A stretch of 64,000 bases of DNA from Niallia taxi. Lineage in GTDB: Bacteria > Bacillota > Bacilli > Bacillales > Cytobacillaceae. Below the pieces are notes generated by a model. It had not been told where the DNA came from, made no database searches, and saw only the letters and a list, made by a program, of their open reading frames with translations. The DNA lies in the NCBI RefSeq assembly GCF_004005475.1, contig NZ_RZTZ01000012.1, positions 1 to 64,000 of the forward strand, read 5' to 3'. How positions within the stretch are numbered: position 1 is the first letter of the stretch; every line of letters starts with the position of its first letter. The translations under genes and the position numbers were made by a program. Of the stretch, positions 62,290 to 64,000 are shown one piece after another.

Positions 62290-62342
62290 AAGCCCAAACC
62301 ATTACGTGGAACTTTAAGCCTTCGCATAATGGTTTGGGTTAT
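62290..62342 (+). terminator. terminator of the tua-like cluster
   Basis: AGCCCAAACCATTA / TAATGGTTTGGGTT is a long stem with a large loop (about 22 bases), followed by ATTTATTTT. Confidence 0.78.
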
Positions 62343-62541
62343 TTATTTTGGTTCATTCTCTTCCTTTCATTTATTAATAAGCTAGTTAAAAGCGATTCTC
62401 GGTAAACAATGCTAAAATAATGAATAGTTCTAAGTGGCTATACTAAATAGTTAACAAAAAAGTCATTATATATATTCTCTTTTTTAATGGGAATAATGGC
62501 ATAATATATACAGGAAAGATTCGCGAGGCGGTGTAATTATT

Positions 62542-63930
62542 TTGAAGAATGTAGTCGTTGTTGGTGGAGGCATAACAGGTTTATCTGCCATGTACTATTT
62601 ACAGAAAATAAAAAAGGAACATAAGCTGGATATCAAGCTTATATTAATAGAAGCAGAAAAGTTCCTAGGTGGAAAGATTCATACGATTCAAAAAGGGGAC
62701 TTTATTATGGAAACCGGAGCGGATTCCATTGTAGCGAGAAACAAGAATGTTCTCCCTTTCGTCAAAGAGCTGGGATTAGAGGAAGAGCTTGTATATAATG
62801 CAACTGGAATTTCCTATATTCATACGAAGGATAAGCTTTTAGAAATACCAAAGGACTCTGTATTTGGTATCCCGATGACGTTAGAATCCTTGTTTTCGAG
62901 TGAGTTAATTTCTACAAAAGGAAAGCTCGAAGCACTTAAGGATTTGTTCAAAACAAATAAACATTTTACGAAGGAAACCTCCATAGGAGAGTTCTTGGAA
63001 TACTTCTTAGGGAAGGAAATTGTCAAGAAACAAATTACACCTGTATTGGCAGGAGTATATTCTGGAGGCTTATATAATTTGACGATGGCTTCAACCTTAC
63101 CGTATTTGCTTGATTATAAAGAGAAGTACGGCAGCATCATTTACGGATTAGGAAAAAATAAAAGTCAATTTCAGTCTGCTTCGAATAAAAAATTTATATC
63201 CTTCCAAAATGGACTCTCGACAATTATTAACCGTCTTGAGGAAGTGTTAGAAGATGTTGAAATCAAAAAGGAAACTGCGGTTACCTCCATTAGAAAAGTG
63301 GAGCAGGGCTACAATATTGGTCTGGCATCAGGCGATAGTCTACAGGCCGATCATATTGTGCTAACTGCACCGCATCAGGTAGCTGAAAAGCTGCTTGCGA
63401 CAGAAGGTCTTGCAGAGGAGTTTGCTAAGCTTCAAAACTCGTCCAACATTACGATGTACCTTGCTTATGACATTCCAGACGACCGACTTCCTAAGGATGG
63501 GACGGGATTCATAGTTGCAGAGGACAGTGATTTAACCTGCAATGCATGTACATGGACAAGTAGAAAGTGGACACATACCTCTAAAAGCAGCAGCCTGTTG
63601 TTGAGATTATTCTATAAAAAGTCGAATACGGCATACAATCATCTTAATTCATTAACAGAAGAGGAACTGTTAAAGGTAGCGGTTAAGGATGTTGAAAAGA
63701 GTCTCGGAATCACGGAAAAGCCAACGAGCTATGAAGTGACAAAATGGAATGACTTAATGCCTGTTTACTCGCTGCAGCATAAGTCTGCAATTGATTCAAT
63801 AAACAAGGGAATGGCTGACGTTTACCCGAATATACTGCTCGCAGGCAGTTCTTATTATGGAGTGGGAATTGCCGCGTGTATCGCAAATGGAGAGGAAATT
63901 GCTGGTGAATTAGCAAAATCTTTTTTATAA
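62542..63930 (+). CDS. hemY: coproporphyrinogen III/protoporphyrinogen IX oxidase HemY (CgoX)
   Basis: A 462-residue FAD enzyme of heme synthesis. The FAD motif is VVVVGGGITGLSAMYYL, followed by EAEKFLGGKIHT and METGADSIVARN. The C-terminal flavin-site sequence is NILLAGSSYYGVGIAACIANGEEIA. Firmicute HemY oxidises coproporphyrinogen III in the coproporphyrin-dependent route. Here the gene is alone, not beside hemEH, so it may be a second copy. The TTG start is preceded by GAGGCGGTG. Confidence 0.9.
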   Translation: MKNVVVVGGGITGLSAMYYLQKIKKEHKLDIKLILIEAEKFLGGKIHTIQKGDFIMETGADSIVARNKNVLPFVKELGLEEELVYNATGISYIHTKDKLLEIPKDSVFGIPMTLESLFSSELISTKGKLEALKDLFKTNKHFTKETSIGEFLEYFLGKEIVKKQITPVLAGVYSGGLYNLTMASTLPYLLDYKEKYGSIIYGLGKNKSQFQSASNKKFISFQNGLSTIINRLEEVLEDVEIKKETAVTSIRKVEQGYNIGLASGDSLQADHIVLTAPHQVAEKLLATEGLAEEFAKLQNSSNITMYLAYDIPDDRLPKDGTGFIVAEDSDLTCNACTWTSRKWTHTSKSSSLLLRLFYKKSNTAYNHLNSLTEEELLKVAVKDVEKSLGITEKPTSYEVTKWNDLMPVYSLQHKSAIDSINKGMADVYPNILLAGSSYYGVGIAACIANGEEIAGELAKSFL

Positions 63931-63936
63931 GTGAAA

Positions 63937-63961
63937 AGGTGCTGGTGTAAACCAGCACCTC
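63937..63961 (+). terminator. terminator after hemY
   Basis: AGGTGCTGG / CCAGCACCT with a short loop, followed by CTCTTATGG, is a strong stem with a weak T-run. Confidence 0.7.
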
Positions 63962-64000
63962 TCTTATGGCCGTTTTTTCTTAAATCTAATGAACACTAGG

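Overview
This window is a 64 kb piece of chromosome from a low-GC, spore-forming member of the Bacillaceae. The evidence is the sigW-rsiW / cdaA-cdaR-glmM-glmS order, a glmS ribozyme, S-box and T-box leaders, a small Spo0E-type phosphatase gene, SqhC, a sigma-O/RsoA pair and a teichuronic-acid type gene set. It resembles Bacillus subtilis in gene content but not in order, so it belongs to a related genus. Species cannot be read from the sequence.

Layout. 1-1,195: the 3' end of an rRNA operon (23S end, 5S) and eight tRNA genes (Asn, Thr, Glu, Val, Thr, Tyr, Gln, Lys) closed by a terminator. 1,287-9,186: a 52-residue Spo0E-like gene; the envelope-stress sigma factor SigW, with an autoregulatory type promoter, and its anti-sigma RsiW; then the c-di-AMP cyclase CdaA, its regulator CdaR, GlmM, the glmS ribozyme and GlmS (UDP-GlcNAc supply). 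9,242-13,354: a Fur-controlled siderophore ABC importer. 13,479-16,658: YukJ, an AadK-type nucleotidyltransferase, a YjjG-type nucleotidase and an SDR-fold protein.

16,665-29,300 is mostly sulfur assimilation: sulfite reductase cysJI divergent from its probable activator cysL, then (after an ECF S-component and a CBS-pair protein) an S-box controlled run yezD, cysH, cysP, sat, cysC, sumT, sirB, sirC. Together these genes import sulfate, activate it, reduce it to sulfide and make the siroheme that sulfite reductase needs. 29,354-36,048 (minus strand): NrnB-like DHH phosphoesterase, a long type-2-like IleRS with an Ile T-box leader, and a sporulenol/hopene-type cyclase.

36,206-48,660: an accessory mix. 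It holds an SMP-30 lactonase, a SulP transporter, a serine-recombinase-like protein without catalytic residues, GrpB, a DUF3231 protein, an RpiR regulator with a PTS IIB/IIC pair, an Lrp regulator divergent from a DMT exporter, TrhO, a UPF0173 hydrolase and a DapA-family aldolase. 48,748-54,779: an unknown gene, the split sigma factor set sigO-yvrJ-rsoA, a PadR-HAAS-DUF4097 module behind a perfect palindromic operator, a dispersed Bacillaceae repeat and the lmrAB efflux pair. 54,906-62,342: a teichuronic-acid-like cell-wall polymer cluster (tuaA, tuaC, an epimerase, tuaE, F, G, H) lacking tuaB and tuaD. 62,542-63,930: a HemY-type oxidase.

The most notable observations are two probable non-standard start codons (AUU for aadK, CUG for the RpiR regulator), the catalytically stripped recombinase, mutually exclusive hairpins between the glmS ribozyme and the glmS ribosome-binding site, the rearranged sigma-O locus and the altered tua cluster. 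All calls were made by reading the sequence; no database search was possible.
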